This document shows, piece after piece, positions 24,811-37,600 of a stretch of DNA of 64,000 nt. The notes under the pieces are model-generated. The model did no database searches. It was given only the letters and a program-made list of their open reading frames with translations, and had not been told where the DNA came from. Source of the stretch: Daucus carota subsp. sativus (lineage: Eukaryota > Streptophyta > Magnoliopsida > Apiales > Apiaceae); NCBI RefSeq assembly GCF_001625215.2, contig NC_030385.2:11897135-11961134 (forward strand), given 5' to 3'. Both the position numbers and the translations under genes were made by a program. Position 1 is the first letter of the stretch; every line of letters starts with the position of its first letter.

Positions 24811-25056
24811 GGGGCTGTTTGTGCCGCGGAAGTGGCTTCTACTTCTGGCTTCTTTTTTTTCTTGACCCGTTTGTGTAAATAAGTAGAAGCACTTTTAAGA
24901 AGTTGAGAATGCTAGCTTCTCTCTCAGAGCTTCTACTTCTTTTCCAAACACTTTATTAATTTTTTTACTTCTTACTTCTACTTCACTTCTACTCCACTTC
25001 TTTAATTTAATCTTCTTTAATTTAATCAAGAAGTCACTGCTAACTCAAACGGCCCC
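24811..25056. mobile_element. Small TIR element (MITE), 246 bp
   Basis: Ends GGGGCTGTTTG and CAAACGGCCCC form an imperfect terminal inverted repeat. The interior is rich in AAGTAGAAG and CTTCTACTTC. Related copies occur in intron 1 of the NAC gene (about 46706-46930) and, by its ends, at 44217-45242. The target duplication is unclear. Confidence 0.65.
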
Positions 25057-25561
25057 ATAGTATTGCATTTTAGACATATTAATATCTAAATATGTATAAA
25101 TTGTATATAGTATTGCATTTTAGTCATATTAATATCTAAATATATATAAATAAAATATGTGCTACTCGTATGCTGAATATCAATATTAAATTTTATTGAA
25201 TGACTTACGTCTAACTCGTGCTTTAACGTCGAAATATCAAATATGCATCCCGTCGGCGGTGAACATAACCGAAAGTCTAACAAATATTATTATTATTACA
25301 TTTCCTGAAAACTTTAACGTTTTTAAATCATTTTCCTGTTAAATTATCATTCACTATAGATATAACAATAGGTCGATGCCATTTGCTATTATTGTATGTG
25401 CGTCTAATCGTCTATGCAGCCATAGGCGACTGACCTATTCTTTTCCACACGCTATCATCACTTTGTACTTAAAAAGAGGAAGAGGTTAGAATTAGGACTA
25501 ACAAACATTGAACATATTAGCCGATCAAAACTCAAGAGACTAAATTTTCCATGCACATGCT

Positions 25562-27660
25562 ATGGCCGCTAAAAAAATTCCTTGCTCTGTGCCAACATTC
25601 TGTTTCTTATGTTTCTTGATCAACATTCATTTTTCCTTAGGAGCCGATAGCATCTCAGCTTATCAATCTCTGTCAGGCGACCAAACTATAGTCTCTTCTG
25701 GTGGAAATTTCGAACTTGGTTTCTTCAAGCCAGGCAACTTCTCCAAGTACTACATTGGCATTTGGTTCAAGAAGGTTTCTATTCAGACTGTAGTTTGGGT
25801 AGCCAACCGAGAGAGGCCGATCACTGATAAGTATTCTTCAGTGCTAAAAGTTGTGAATGGTAACTTGGTGCTTTTCGATGAAACGGATACTGAAATTTGG
25901 TCCACAAATATTGAGTTTAGGTCCTCCAGTGTAGTAGCAGTACTTCTTGATGAAGGAAATTTGGTTTTGAGAAATGGATCAAGAAATACTACAGTATGGG
26001 AAAGTTGGGATTACCCCTCAGATACATGGTTGCCAAGGGGTAAGCTTGGTTACGATAGACGGGCAAACAGGACACAGATTCTTACTTCATGGAAGAACTC
26101 TCAAGACCCCTCTCCTGGATTCTACACTTATGGACTTGACCCTGTTGAAAAGCAATTTCTGATCAGGTGGAACAGGTCTCGGAAAATAGGGACTAGTGGA
26201 GCTTGGAATGGGCAGACATTTAGTAATGTACCGGAAATGACTGGTATACCTTTGTTTAACTTCACCTATGTGTCCAATACTGATGGTGATTATTTAACAT
26301 ATTTTCTTGAAAATAGTCCCTCCTTTATTAGTAGATTTATTATGGATTCTAGTGGGCAAATTAAGCAACTCGGATGGTTGGCTGATCAGCACAAGTGGTT
26401 TGTGTTCTGGTCCAAGCCAAATGCACAGTGCCAAGTTGATGCTTATTGCGGAGCATTTGGTGTCTGCAATGATATATCCTCTCCTTTCTGTGATTGCTTG
26501 CCTGGCTTCAAAAGTAGGTTTGAGAAAAGCTGGAGTTTGGGAGATTATTCTGGTGGCTGCGCGAGATATATGGAATTGGAGTATGGTAATGCAAATACTA
26601 CTAGTAGGAAAGCAGATATTTTTCAAATTTATTCCTACATGAAATGGCCTGATAATCCTCAAGCTTTCTCAGCTGCGAATGCAGCAGGCTGCAAATCCAA
26701 CTGCTTGAGCAGTATATCTTGTACAGCTTATGCTTATTATGAGAAGACGTGTTTCTCTTGGAATGGGGACCTCTTTAATATGCAGAAGCTATCTGTAAAT
26801 GACAATACTGGCAGAGTCATCTACATTAGACTTCATTCATCTGACTTTTCAAAAACTCACAAGAGGATTATTTATGGCGTTGTTGGAGGGTCAATTGCAA
26901 TTTTACTCATCTTTTCTGGCCTTCTATTAATTGCAATCAGACGATATAAATCAGGGAGAGGTACTAAGATTCCAAGTGCTGCAGAAGGCACACTGGTGGC
27001 ATTTAGCTACAAGGATTTACAAACTGCGACTAAGAATTTCTTTGAAATGTTGGGGAAGGGAGGGTTTGGATCAGTTTATAAGGGAACATTGACCGATTCA
27101 ACAGTCATAGCAGTGAAGAAGCTAGAAGGCATCAGCCAAGGAGAGAAGCAATTCCGCAATGAAATCAGCACAATTGGTAACATTCAACATATAAATCTTG
27201 TGCATCTTCGTGGTTTCTGTTCTGAAGGTAACATAAGTTGTTAGTTTACGAGTATGCATCCAATGGATCTTTAAATTCTCATCTTTTCAAGGTAAAAAAG
27301 GACGAGACTATATTACCCTGGACAACAAGGTATGAAATTGCATTAGGCACAGCCAGAGGACTGACTTATCTGCACGAAAAATGCAGGGACTGTATCATAC
27401 ATTGCGATATAAAACCTGAAAACATTCTGCTAGATTCTTATATGTGCCCCAAAGTTGCAGATTTTGGTCTAGCAAAGTTGGTCGGACGTGATTTTAGCAG
27501 GGTTTTGACAACAATGAGAGGGACTCGAGGCTACCTCGCACCTGAATGGATATCAGGCACAGCCATAACAGCAAAAGCAGATGTATATAGCTATGGGATG
27601 ATGTTGTTTGAATATGTGTCTGGTAGGCGAAATGTGGAGCCAACTAGAGACGGGAAGGTT
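25562..27660 (+). pseudogene. G-type lectin S-receptor-like Ser/Thr kinase, 5' part (broken)
   Basis: Plasma-membrane receptor kinase of the SD2 group (At2g19130-like). The intronless frame starts with a signal peptide (residues 1-28), followed by the B-lectin domain (FELGFFKPGNFSKYYIGIWF, WVANRERPI), the S-locus glycoprotein domain (SGAWNGQTFSNVPEM), a cysteine-rich EGF/PAN region (CQVDAYCGAFGVCND; CKSNCLSSISCTAYAY), a transmembrane helix (about 436-459) and a kinase starting FEMLGKGGFGSVYKG (about 494) with catalytic Lys in IAVKKLE. A one-base deletion near 27230 puts a stop at 27242-27244. The kinase resumes in another frame from 27238 with IIHCDIKPENILL (non-RD type), VADFGLAKLVG and GTRGYLAPEWISG. 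At 27660 it is cut by a Copia element; the C-terminal part continues at 34305. Both lesions disable it. Confidence 0.93.
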
Positions 27661-28644
27661 TGTTGGAAATAATAAACTATTAGCGCAACAATGAGGCAGT
27701 TATATATCAGGAATTAACAAGAACAGGCAAGGCTCCAAATAACGAAACAATACACGAAGGCAAAACAGAAATATAATCAGTACCTTAAATCTACAAGAAA
27801 AGACAGAAATCATTTAGCTTGCAAAGCTTTATCAAATACTGATCAAAATCAGAATCACAGCTGAGTCGCCTAGCCCTTGAAAAGCCTAGACTGTTCTTGA
27901 AACGATAATTGCCCCACTTACGCTGTGTTGGGTTACAGCAATCTCGTCTCTAGGATAAAACAGCTCCGATCAACTCGTTCACAGACACACAATTGATCAA
28001 CAGCGACCTGTCCTCAGTTCGCCCAGAAAACCTAAGCAATCTTTTCTTGTATGAATTATTGTAGAGAGAAAATAGAGAAGAGTAGCAGCTAGGGTTTTGT
28101 ATTTTTGTTATCAGTGTATCTCACAAAACGTTTTGATTCTGTATATAATACAAAATAAAACGTAACTGAAGATATGGCATTAATTACAATAAATATTCTG
28201 ACTTAATGCATTTTATTTTAATTGAATATATTTCAGTACATTCACCACTCAGGGGCACGTACATTCACCACTCAGGGGCACGTACATTCAGCACTCTGGG
28301 GCACGTACATTCAGCACTCAGGGGCACGTACAATCACCGCTCAGGGGCACGTACATTCAGCACCCTGGGGCACGTACATTCAGCACCCTGGGGCACGTAC
28401 ATTCAGCACCCTGGGGCACGTACATTCAGCTTAAAATAAAATTATAAGTCAGGATTTATTTAATTAATTAATTCAAGCTACTAACTTCAACTCAATTTAT
28501 TTATGGATTACACTAAGAAAATGTCTTAGATCCAAACATGAAAGTTTAAGTCCTCATTACAAGGAACAACCTCCAACTGTTAGATTAAGGTAATTCCATC
28601 AAGAACCCATACAAAATGAGTCTTAAACTTACCATTTTCTAACA
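27661..28644 (-). repeat. Copia 3' LTR
   Basis: 984 bp, TG...CA, nearly identical to 33321-34304. On the element's strand it starts TGTTAGAAAATGG and ends TTATTTCCAACA. It contains the 23-bp tandem repeat block at 28237-28430. Confidence 0.96.
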
Positions 28645-29171
28645 ATCCCCCACTAATCCATACAGAAATGCATATTAGATTTTATCATGACTTGTTTTTC
28701 AGAGTAGGTACCCTTCCGGGTTTGAACCCTCCTAAGTCCTCTACTTCGATGGCTACCGGATATAGATGGAATATTTCACCTTGAATCTTTATCCGTTTGG
28801 TGTAACCACACTCCATAGACGACGACAAGTCAAAGGCTATGGTACAGATCTACGGCTTTGAGACGTTAATGGTCGTGTCTCGATCCTGTTCGACGAATGT
28901 TTCAAGGAATAACCATTTCTCTAATTGCGACCACACAATTACATTCGCTTAGCTGGGCATCTCCAAAGATGTACTGCTAACATCTCGTCAAATGACTTGA
29001 CCCCATTCAGAGTTTTAAAACTCTTGCTATACATGCAGTAACAGTACCTTTTAAGGTTTCCAGGGGATAGACTCAGATATACAAGTATCTAGTTATATGT
29101 AGTAAAGGTACTACCGATCCATCCTTACAACTTGTTATTACCACATTGAATACACTTTGAGGGATCTCCTC

Positions 29172-31328
29172 TCAGGTGTATTGGGTTCCCGCTGTAGATG
29201 AACCATGATGGGTTACCAGTCCCATCCCCAACCTCGACTTAAGGACTACAGCATGCTCAAGCCCCTTAGTCAACGGGTCAGCTATATTATCCTGAGTTCC
29301 AATGAACTCTATAGCTATAACCCTATCAGAAACAAGACCCCTTATAGACTTAAGTCTAACTTGGATGTGTCTCTCTGTCTTAGCGTTATACTTTACACTT
29401 CTGATCTTGTCAATAGTTGTACGGCTATCACAATGAACAGAAATGGCAGGAAGCGGTTTGCTTACTACAGGTAACATTGACATCAGTCCATGTAACCATT
29501 CAGCCTCCGTCCCCGTGGCATCCAATGCACACAACTCAGCCTCAAAAGTAGACCGAGTAATCAAAGTCTGTCTAGAAGACTTCCAGGACACAGCTCCACC
29601 CGCTAGGGTAAACACATATCCAGTCACTCCATTGGAGCCGGATTTCTTAGCTATCCAACTTGCATCACTGTACCCCTCGAGTACCCCGGGAAATCTCCGG
29701 TAATGCAAGCCAAGAGAAATAGTTCCCTTGAGATATCTAAGAACTCTATCCAGAGCCTCCCAATGAGTCTTGTTCGGACAGCTTGTATATCTGGCTAACT
29801 TAGACACAGAATAAGAAATATCTGGTCTAGTCACGTTAGCAAGATATTGCAAACTACCAATAATCTGAGAATACCTTAACTGAGACACAGGTACACCTGA
29901 ACTATTCTTGACAAGGGCCACTTTAGGATCATAGGGTGTACTCGCGATTCTACAATTTGAATAACCATACTTCTCAAGTATAGATTTCTCTATATAATGA
30001 GACTGTGACAAGGTTATTCCATCAGTTGACTGTGTTAACTTGATCCCAAGAATCATACTAGCCTCACCCATATCCTTCATCTCAAAGTGCCTTTTCAAGA
30101 AACTCTTTGTCTCGTTAATAATCGCAATATTGGTTCCAAACAACAAAATATCATCAACATATAGGCATACAATCACACATTCATTTCCTCTAACCTTATA
30201 GTAGACGCACTTATCACTTTCATTAACTAAAAACTCGAATGCTAAAACAGTTTCATCAAACTTTTTATGCCAGTCGATAGGTGCTTGTTTAAGGCCATAG
30301 ATGGACTTGACTAGTTTACATACTTTCCTCTCGTTACCGGAAGCAATAAATCCTTCAGGCTGATCCATGTAAATCTCTTCTTCAAGGTCACCATGAAGAA
30401 AAGCAGTCTTTACATCCATTTGATGGACGATAAGACCATGCACAGAAGCCAATGCTATAAGCATTCGGATGGTTGTCATTCTAGCAACAGGAGAGTATGT
30501 ATCAAAATAGTCTATACCTTCTCTTTGCCTAAAACCCTTAGCAACTAGCCTCGCCTTGTACTTATCTATTGAGCCATCCGGGTTCAACTTTCTCTTGAAG
30601 ACCCACTTACATCCTATAGTAGAACACCCAGGAGGGAGATCGACTAACTCCCATGTTCCATTAGAAACAATAGAGTCCATCTCACTCTTTACAGCGCCTT
30701 TCCAATGCCTTGACTCCGAAGAGTCCATGGCTTGACGGAAAGTTAAAGGTTCATCCTCGACATTGTAAGTGAGAAAGTCACTGCCAAAGTCCTTGACTAC
30801 CTTTGCACGCTTACTCCTTCTAGGTTCCTCTACTTCGTTAGGAGTAGAGCTACTACTAGGATTCGCCCCCACATTTGTCATCTTTTCCACATGATCGGGA
30901 ATAGAACTCGATGTGAGAGTCGGATCATCCTCAGAATTACCCTGAGGTATACCAGTCTTCATAGGGAACACGTCCTCAAAGAACGTTGCATCACGAAACT
31001 CAACTATCGTATTAGCCACAATGCCGTCTATGTCAGATTTTATAACTAAAAATCTCATAGCGGTTGTGGTCTCTAGATAGCCCAAAAAGATACAATCAAC
31101 AGTCTTAGGCCCTAGTTTCTTTCTCTTGTGTTCAGGTACAAGTACCTTTGCAAGGCACCCCCACACACGAAGATAATTCAAACTAGTTTTACGTTTTCTC
31201 CATAATTCATATGGTGTCTTATCCATGTGTTTCAAAGGGACCCTATTCAGAATATGGCAAGCCGTATTCAGAGCCTCTCCCCACATGTATTTAGGCAACC
31301 CCGAATTAATTAACATGTTGTTAATCAT
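29172..31328 (-). CDS. Copia polyprotein, C-terminal part (integrase end, RT, RNase H)
   Basis: 718-residue frame. It starts in the integrase C-terminal part ([39 protein letters not shown]), passes a linker ([11 protein letters not shown]), and holds the Copia reverse transcriptase ([39 protein letters not shown], active-site [11 protein letters not shown]) and RNase H ([40 protein letters not shown]). Together with the frame at 31325-33280 it made one polyprotein; a one-base loss near 31363 separates them, and the ATG here overlaps the upstream stop by four bases. Reverse transcriptase and RNase H motifs look complete, so this copy was probably active recently. Confidence 0.93.
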   Translation of the reverse strand: MINNMLINSGLPKYMWGEALNTACHILNRVPLKHMDKTPYELWRKRKTSLNYLRVWGCLAKVLVPEHKRKKLGPKTVDCIFLGYLETTTAMRFLVIKSDIDGIVANTIVEFRDATFFEDVFPMKTGIPQGNSEDDPTLTSSSIPDHVEKMTNVGANPSSSSTPNEVEEPRRSKRAKVVKDFGSDFLTYNVEDEPLTFRQAMDSSESRHWKGAVKSEMDSIVSNGTWELVDLPPGCSTIGCKWVFKRKLNPDGSIDKYKARLVAKGFRQREGIDYFDTYSPVARMTTIRMLIALASVHGLIVHQMDVKTAFLHGDLEEEIYMDQPEGFIASGNERKVCKLVKSIYGLKQAPIDWHKKFDETVLAFEFLVNESDKCVYYKVRGNECVIVCLYVDDILLFGTNIAIINETKSFLKRHFEMKDMGEASMILGIKLTQSTDGITLSQSHYIEKSILEKYGYSNCRIASTPYDPKVALVKNSSGVPVSQLRYSQIIGSLQYLANVTRPDISYSVSKLARYTSCPNKTHWEALDRVLRYLKGTISLGLHYRRFPGVLEGYSDASWIAKKSGSNGVTGYVFTLAGGAVSWKSSRQTLITRSTFEAELCALDATGTEAEWLHGLMSMLPVVSKPLPAISVHCDSRTTIDKIRSVKYNAKTERHIQVRLKSIRGLVSDRVIAIEFIGTQDNIADPLTKGLEHAVVLKSRLGMGLVTHHGSSTAGTQYT

Positions 31329-33280
31329 ATCTTTAAAAGTTCTGTTCTTTCGCTCTGCACCCCATTAGACTCAGGTGTGTATGGTGGAGTAACCTCATGA
31401 ACTATACCATTGCTTGCGCAAAATTCATTAAACAAGTTACTTGTATACTCACCACCTCTATCAGATCTCAAACGTTTAAGTACTTTGCTCGTTTGTGTTT
31501 CAGCTTCATTTTTAAACATAATGAATTTTTCTAGTGCTTCATCCTTATGTTTAAGCAAATAAACATAACAATATCTACTATAATCATCTATAAAGGTAAT
31601 GATATATCTATAATGATCCTTAGTCAAAACACCACCGAATTCACATATGTCTGTGTGAACTAAATCTAACAATTCAGAATCCCTAACAACATTATGAAAA
31701 GGTTTCTTTGTTTGTTTAGCAGTCACACATACTTGACACTTAGATTTCTTATCAATGGAATGCTTTGGAATCAACTCTAAATTCATCATATTCTTTAGAG
31801 CACCAAAATTTAAATGACCAAGTCGTGAGTGCCATAAATCAGATGATTCAACACAATTAACAGAAGGAACATTAATAAAACCACCCAAAACGGGTTCCAC
31901 ATTTATCAAAAATAAACCATCCAACAAGAAACCCTTGCCAACAAATGTACCAGTTTGAGTAATCACAACTTTATTACATTTAAAAGAAAGTTCAAAGCCA
32001 TTTTTAACTAAATAGCTTCCACTTATAATATTTCTATGAATAGAAGGAACATGATGCACTCTAGTGAGGGTCAGAACACGCCCAGAAGCAAACTTCAGGT
32101 CCACGTTTCCAATTCCTAGCACTTGAGCAGCACTTGCATTCCCCATTCTCACTGTCACTCCATGACACTGTTGATAAGATACAAAAAGAGTAATATCAGC
32201 ACAAATATGCACATTAGCTCCTGTATCAATCAACCATTCATGAGACAGATAAGCGGAAAACAGTTCAGGATTGTAGGCAACATACCCGTCATTGGTTTCA
32301 GAGGCAACAACCTCACCAACAACCATGTTAGCCACAGGCCCACTCGTGGTTCCAAGCACAGTATTATCCTGAGCTACCACACCAGCTTTCTTAGCTTTCT
32401 TCATGGGACAGTCCTTGCTCCAATGACCAACCTGTCCACAAGACCAACATGGCTTGTTTGCCTTTGGTTTCTTAGCCTTGTTCTTGTCATTCTTGGGTTT
32501 ATCCTTCTTAGTGACAGATTTCCTTTTCTGTCCTACAGTTACTACGTTCACCTTCGAACTACTCCCATGCTCAGCAGGCATCACATGTCCTTGTTTGGAC
32601 TTGTGCTGCTCCTGCACAGAGATGTCCAACATCAGATTAGTCCAAGTGATCTCTCCTTTCTGTCTTTTCAGGGAGAGAGCAAATTCTTCCCAAGACTTTG
32701 GGAGTTTTTCAATCACGGACATAACCTGAAACTTTTCAGGCAGGTCCATTCCGGACTCCTTCAAAGCATGCACCAACATCTCAAATTCATGCACCTGTTC
32801 CGTCATGGATTTTCCATCCACCAGCTTGAAATCAAGAAACCTCGCCACACTATACTTCTCAAGACCTTGAGAATCAGTATTGTGGGTTTGGTCCAGCTTC
32901 TCCCACAAAAGCTTCGCAGTATAGGCATCCGATGAATATACATCGAATAGAGTGTTTGCTAACGCTGCCAAAATAGCAGCCCTAGCCACCCCATCCTTTT
33001 CAGCCCACAAAGCATAAACCTTTGCAGAATCAGCCTTCTCTTGATCCAAAACAGGAGGATCATACTGCACCACTGGCCATAAGCCCTTAACCGTTAACCA
33101 GAGCTTCATCTTTTTCTGCCAACGAGAAAAGGAAGCCCCCCCACTGAATTTATCAGGCATGCCCGATAAATCAATAGGCTTAGGGAAACTGTACGTAGCC
33201 CAATCAATGGTAGCAGTACCACCAGAACCAGAACTAGGAGCACCAACAACAGTCACAGGAGTTTCAGTTTCGTTAACCAT
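31325..33280 (-). CDS. Copia polyprotein, N-terminal part (gag, protease, integrase core)
   Basis: 651-residue frame starting just inside the 5' LTR. Residues to about 260 form gag ([20 protein letters not shown] region), followed by a basic stretch and a CCHC zinc knuckle ([14 protein letters not shown], about 277-290). The aspartic protease has [11 protein letters not shown] (about 350). Next come the GAG-pre-integrase motif ([18 protein letters not shown]) and the integrase core with [16 protein letters not shown] and [10 protein letters not shown], then [11 protein letters not shown] with the catalytic glutamate. The frame shifts just after that glutamate and ends. Host-like codon use and near-intact domains agree with a recent insertion. 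Confidence 0.93.
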   Translation of the reverse strand: MVNETETPVTVVGAPSSGSGGTATIDWATYSFPKPIDLSGMPDKFSGGASFSRWQKKMKLWLTVKGLWPVVQYDPPVLDQEKADSAKVYALWAEKDGVARAAILAALANTLFDVYSSDAYTAKLLWEKLDQTHNTDSQGLEKYSVARFLDFKLVDGKSMTEQVHEFEMLVHALKESGMDLPEKFQVMSVIEKLPKSWEEFALSLKRQKGEITWTNLMLDISVQEQHKSKQGHVMPAEHGSSSKVNVVTVGQKRKSVTKKDKPKNDKNKAKKPKANKPCWSCGQVGHWSKDCPMKKAKKAGVVAQDNTVLGTTSGPVANMVVGEVVASETNDGYVAYNPELFSAYLSHEWLIDTGANVHICADITLFVSYQQCHGVTVRMGNASAAQVLGIGNVDLKFASGRVLTLTRVHHVPSIHRNIISGSYLVKNGFELSFKCNKVVITQTGTFVGKGFLLDGLFLINVEPVLGGFINVPSVNCVESSDLWHSRLGHLNFGALKNMMNLELIPKHSIDKKSKCQVCVTAKQTKKPFHNVVRDSELLDLVHTDICEFGGVLTKDHYRYIITFIDDYSRYCYVYLLKHKDEALEKFIMFKNEAETQTSKVLKRLRSDRGGEYTSNLFNEFCASNGIVHEVTPPYTPESNGVQSERTELLKI

Positions 33281-33320
33281 CTTGCTAATAACTATATAAC
33301 ACAGATTATCGTTTCAAGAT

Positions 33321-34304
33321 TGTTGGAAATAATAAACTATTAGCGCAACAATGAGGCAGTTATATATCAGGAATTAACAAGAACAGGCAAGGCTCCAAAT
33401 AACGAAACAATACACGAAGGCAAAACAGAAATATAATCAGTACCTTAAATCGACAAGAAAAGACAGAAATCACTTAGCTTGCAAAGCTTTATCAAATACT
33501 GATCAAAATCAGAATCACAGCTGAGTCGCCTAGCCCTTGAAAAGCCTAGACTGTTCTTGAAACAATAATTGCCCCACTTACGCTGTGTTGGGTTACAACA
33601 ATCTCGTCTCCAGGATAAAACAGCTCCGATCAACTCGTTCACAGACACACAATTGATCAACAGCGACCTGTCCTCAGTTCGCCCAGAAAACCTAAGCAAT
33701 CTTTTCTTGTATGAATTATTGTAGAGAGAAAATAGAGAAGAGTAGCAGCTAGGGTTTTGTATTTTTGTTATCAGTGTATCTCACAAAACGTTTTGATTCT
33801 GTATATAATACAAAATAAAACGTAACTGAAGATATGGCATTAATTACAATAAATATTCTGACTTAATGCATTTTATTTTAATTGAATATATTTCAGTACA
33901 TTCACCACTCAGGGGCACGTACATTCACCACTCAGGGGCACGTACATTCACCACTCTGGGGCACGTACATTCAGCACTCAGGGGCACGTACAATCACCGC
34001 TCAGGGGCACGTACATTCAGCACCCTGGGGCACGTACATTCAGCACCCTGGGGCACGTACATTCAGCACCCTGGGGCACGTACATTCAGCTTAAAATAAA
34101 ATTATAAGTCAGGATTTATTTAATTAATTAATTCAAGCTACTAACTTCAACTCAATTTAATTATGGATTACACTAAGAAAATGTCTTAGATCCAAACATG
34201 AAAGTTTAAGTCCTCATTACAAGGAACAACCTCCAACTGTTAGATTAAGGTAATTCCATCAAGAACCCATACAAAATGAGTCTTAAACTTACCATTTTCT
34301 AACA
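33321..34304 (-). repeat. Copia 5' LTR with promoter
   Basis: 984 bp, the 5' LTR of the minus-strand element. Read on that strand, the tandem repeat block (34090-33897) lies in U3 about 90 bp upstream of a TATA-like TATTATATAC (33810-33801), so it is placed as an enhancer would be. Confidence 0.95.
33897..34090. repeat. 23-bp tandem repeats in the LTR (about 8 copies)
   Basis: GGGGCACGTACATTCA recurs eight times at 23-bp steps, with small changes (CACCACTCA, CAGCACTCT, CAGCACCCT). Each unit carries an ACGT core (GCACGTAC). The same block is at 28237-28430 in the other LTR. Short frames in it are by-products of periodicity. Confidence 0.95.
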
Positions 34305-34657
34305 AGGTTAACTTCTTTCCGGCAAGTGCTGCAACTGTGATGATAAATGGAGGCGACATTCTTACCATATTGGATCCCAATTTAAACCGGTTTGCTGATG
34401 AAAAGGAAGTAACCAACATCTGTAGAATAGCTTGTTGGTGCATCCAAGACGATGAACATGTTAGGCCAACAATGAGCAAAGTGGTTCAAATTCTTGAAGG
34501 GGTTTTGGATGTGGACATGCCTCCAGATCCGCGAGGACTTCAAGTATTCATCGACAATCAAGATGATGATGTTTTCTTTACTGATAAGCATTCTTCTCAG
34601 AATTTGCATATACAGAGCCATCCTTCTTGGGCATCCACACTAGTCGAAGAGAAGTAA
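34305..34657 (+). pseudogene. G-type lectin receptor kinase, C-terminal part
   Basis: Continuation of the kinase gene cut at 27660. After the duplicated AGGTT the frame reads NFFPASAATVMINGGDILTI and then the last kinase subdomain: ICRIACWCIQDDEHVRPTMS, VVQILEGVLDVDMPPDPRGL. It ends at a TAA in 34655-34657. RPTM is the conserved end of subdomain XI. The reading frame itself is undamaged. Removing the element in thought leaves a contiguous gene apart from the frameshift near 27230. Confidence 0.93.
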
Positions 34658-37600
34658 ATCAACCAAAAGATCAAAGAATGCTGATTCGGTTTACCGCTTG
34701 AGCGCTGCATTGGTTCTATCGTGAGCGTGTTTGAATTGAAGTTTTTTCTTTGTTGTTAAGTGTTAATTCTAGTTGCATTGTTGTAGAGTAGATTTCTCAT
34801 TTCTTATTATATATGTAACAATCAATCGCGGATTTTGTACAACAGTCTAAGAAATACAAAAAGACTTAAAATTTGTTGTTGAGGATCTTTACTCGTCTAA
34901 AGTCTATTTTGCTTTGAAAAACCAATTTAAAGATTTGCAATTATCTTCATCCACGAGACTTCTCTTTGCTTTTCTTTTTATCTTGAAGCTCTACCATCTC
35001 TCATCACATGTCGTGTATAAAACCAGCTCTTGATGCTTCACATTTTTGAGAAGCTCCAAATCGAAAAGGATGAAATTAATAAAATTATCTTTTACATCTA
35101 TTTTTTTGTAATTTCTTCTTTGTAAAAGATGAAAATACTTAAATAACTTTTAAATCGCGTTAATCATAATTTAATAACTTATAAGTCACAACTTAAATAT
35201 CACTTATAATCCATATAAAATTATAAATAACTTCTTTTAAATTTAATATCATGTATAGGGATAAGTAGAGAAACTTTTTCCATTTTTGTTAAGCATTGTT
35301 CTTTTTGTTACATGGCTATGTCATTTCTAACATGATGCTAATAATACAGTAAAAATTATTATTTCTGACTTGTTCTATTTTATATTATAATTAAAAATAA
35401 AAAAAATATAAACGAAACAAATGGAAAGTTGAACTTCGGTACGATGCTCTTGGCGGTCCGTTTTACGAATATTTCCGCAATTTATAAAAGCAGGAGTCAC
35501 TTTCTTTTTTTTTTTTTTTTGAAATAACAGGAGTCACTTTCTTAATATTATTAAATAAATGTCCATCGGTCAATTGTGCATTTCGACATCACCAGGAAAG
35601 TGCGGATATTATTGCTACGGGCCTACGGTACAAAAACTTCAGCCATTAATTAAATTACTTTTATTAAAATAGAAACACTCTCATACAATGACTGATATAT
35701 AAAATATAATGTAATTTTCTAACAAGAGGACAACACCAATAAATATTTATAGAACATCATTAATCAATCGGCTAGAATACGTGAATGTTCCTGATTTCTT
35801 ACTTATATGCACACGTTTTGATCTAAACTGTAGTATTAGTTATAAATTGTCCTAGTTATTTAACCTTTTTCACATCAATATAGAAAATCATGTTTATCAT
35901 ATCTAAGATTTAACATTTATTGTCTATTTTAGAAGACATATGTAAGATGTATGATATATCATAATCTTACATTATAAAACTGTTACGTATCGATTTACAT
36001 ATCAATGATCATTTAATAAATAAATATTTGAATAAACGAGACTAATAGTCGTCTTTGACCATCAGGTAAGGACTATTCAAGCAACCAGTTAACTAGAGAG
36101 AGAAGACTCTAGCTAATTAGTTGCTAGAATTCGTCACGAGCGTGGATATAATTAAGCGAGGACACCACCGAAGGATCATGCTGGCAAATAAACTAGTGAA
36201 CTTGCCCAAACACTCGTCATCAGGCGAGGATGAGAACAGTATCTTGAGGTCGAGGTTGACTTTGGTTGACCAGCGTCACAAATTGACCACTTCCTAGATC
36301 ATGTGGAAAGATTCTAGCAATTAATAGCGGAGTCGATATTTGAGCATAACAACTATCACCCAAGCCCTTAAAACAATACTGTGAAATGGTTTTATTCAGC
36401 TTCGAGGCGACGCTGTTGAAGAGTCCTCGCCTCTTAAATTTTCTAGACATGTGAAAACGATTATGATTTTTCCCAGATTTTCACTAAAATTGCTAAAAAG
36501 CGCACGTATTTTTTTAAAGACACTCTCATTTGATGAAGTGTCGTGTCTTGATGCACGAGAAAACTGCTGAATCATGTCCCGCCCAATCCTAAATACGTCA
36601 TTAGGACTGGAAACCTGATCGTCGCCAATACCTTTTCTTCATTTAATTGTTTGTTCACCTCCTGATTCCATTCTCATCATCTTTTTTCAGATGACGAATC
36701 CCTAATGATCTTTATCTTATGGCGAGCTCTAATCGGACTCTTGGTCACCTCTGATGTCGACCCAATCGTAGACGACGACTTAAACCCAGCTTGCTAAGGA
36801 CGCACCAAAATAAGGTAAGATACTTCAAACCGACATAATCATATTCTCATTAGTGATTGTGTGTCCGGATACGGAGAAAGTCTCTTCAAATCTCAAGAGT
36901 GTAACAATTTTATTGACACTCTCTTCCAAGATTTGGATGAACATGAGCTATCTCGTCTAATATTAAGAGTACAACACATAAAGATTATTCTTAAAAAGTA
37001 TTATAATGAATGCAACATGGTATAACCTTCGGCTTATAATCTATAGAAAAAACTTCTATAGAAAACTCTAGTAACCAAGAATAAATGTATAATTAGTTTC
37101 AAGAAAAAAAAAATATGTGTTTAATTTATAGTTTTGTATGATAACTTCAATTTCAGATTCATTGTACATTTCTACTAATCACATTATCCTAGTAGTATTT
37201 TAGATTCTATGCTTTGTACGGTATAAGGCTATAAGCTGGTATGTATGCCAAAAAGAAAAACTAAATCTGCAATTCCCGTTTGAGTAGAACCGCGTAGAGA
37301 GCCTGTACGATAATAAATAACAATCATATCACGATTCACGGCATTATAAATCTCACTTGAATTGGTACTCTTGGAATCTTGGTTAACTTCCAAGCACTAT
37401 AAGTTTATAGTAACAGCTAGCACATTTGTAATTATAGAATCCTGTCGAATGACAGTATGATATTTACGTAAAATAGAATAACATTATTTCATTCAGCAAA
37501 ATGCCAATGCAAAAATGGTGAACACGATTGGATATCCCAAGTGGTGGGTTTATATTCTGTTTTTCAAAAATGATAAGTGCACAAATTGACAATATATGAT

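Larger units (their letters stand above)
27661..34304 (-). mobile_element. Young Ty1/Copia LTR retrotransposon, 6644 bp
   Basis: A complete element on the minus strand with two 984-bp LTRs (27661-28644 and 33321-34304) that differ at only about seven positions by eye. It is flanked by AGGTT on both sides (27656-27660 and 34305-34309), the 5-bp duplication of LTR integration. A purine-rich tract (AGTGGGGGAT on the minus strand, about 28645-28655) adjoins the 3' LTR. The internal order gag, protease, integrase, reverse transcriptase, RNase H is that of Copia. The sequence after the 5' LTR is ATCTTGAAACGATAATCTG, not the common tRNA-iMet site, so the primer is unclear. It interrupts the receptor kinase gene. 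Confidence 0.97.

Noticed and set aside
28206..28439. Overlapping frames with repeated HSAPWGTYIQHPGARTF-like peptides (also at 33866-34099)
   Set aside because: They are translations of the 23-bp tandem repeats in the Copia LTRs, not a repeat protein gene.
32123..32935. 270-codon plus-strand open frame inside the Copia element
   Set aside because: Antisense shadow of the gag-protease frame; no recognisable domain.
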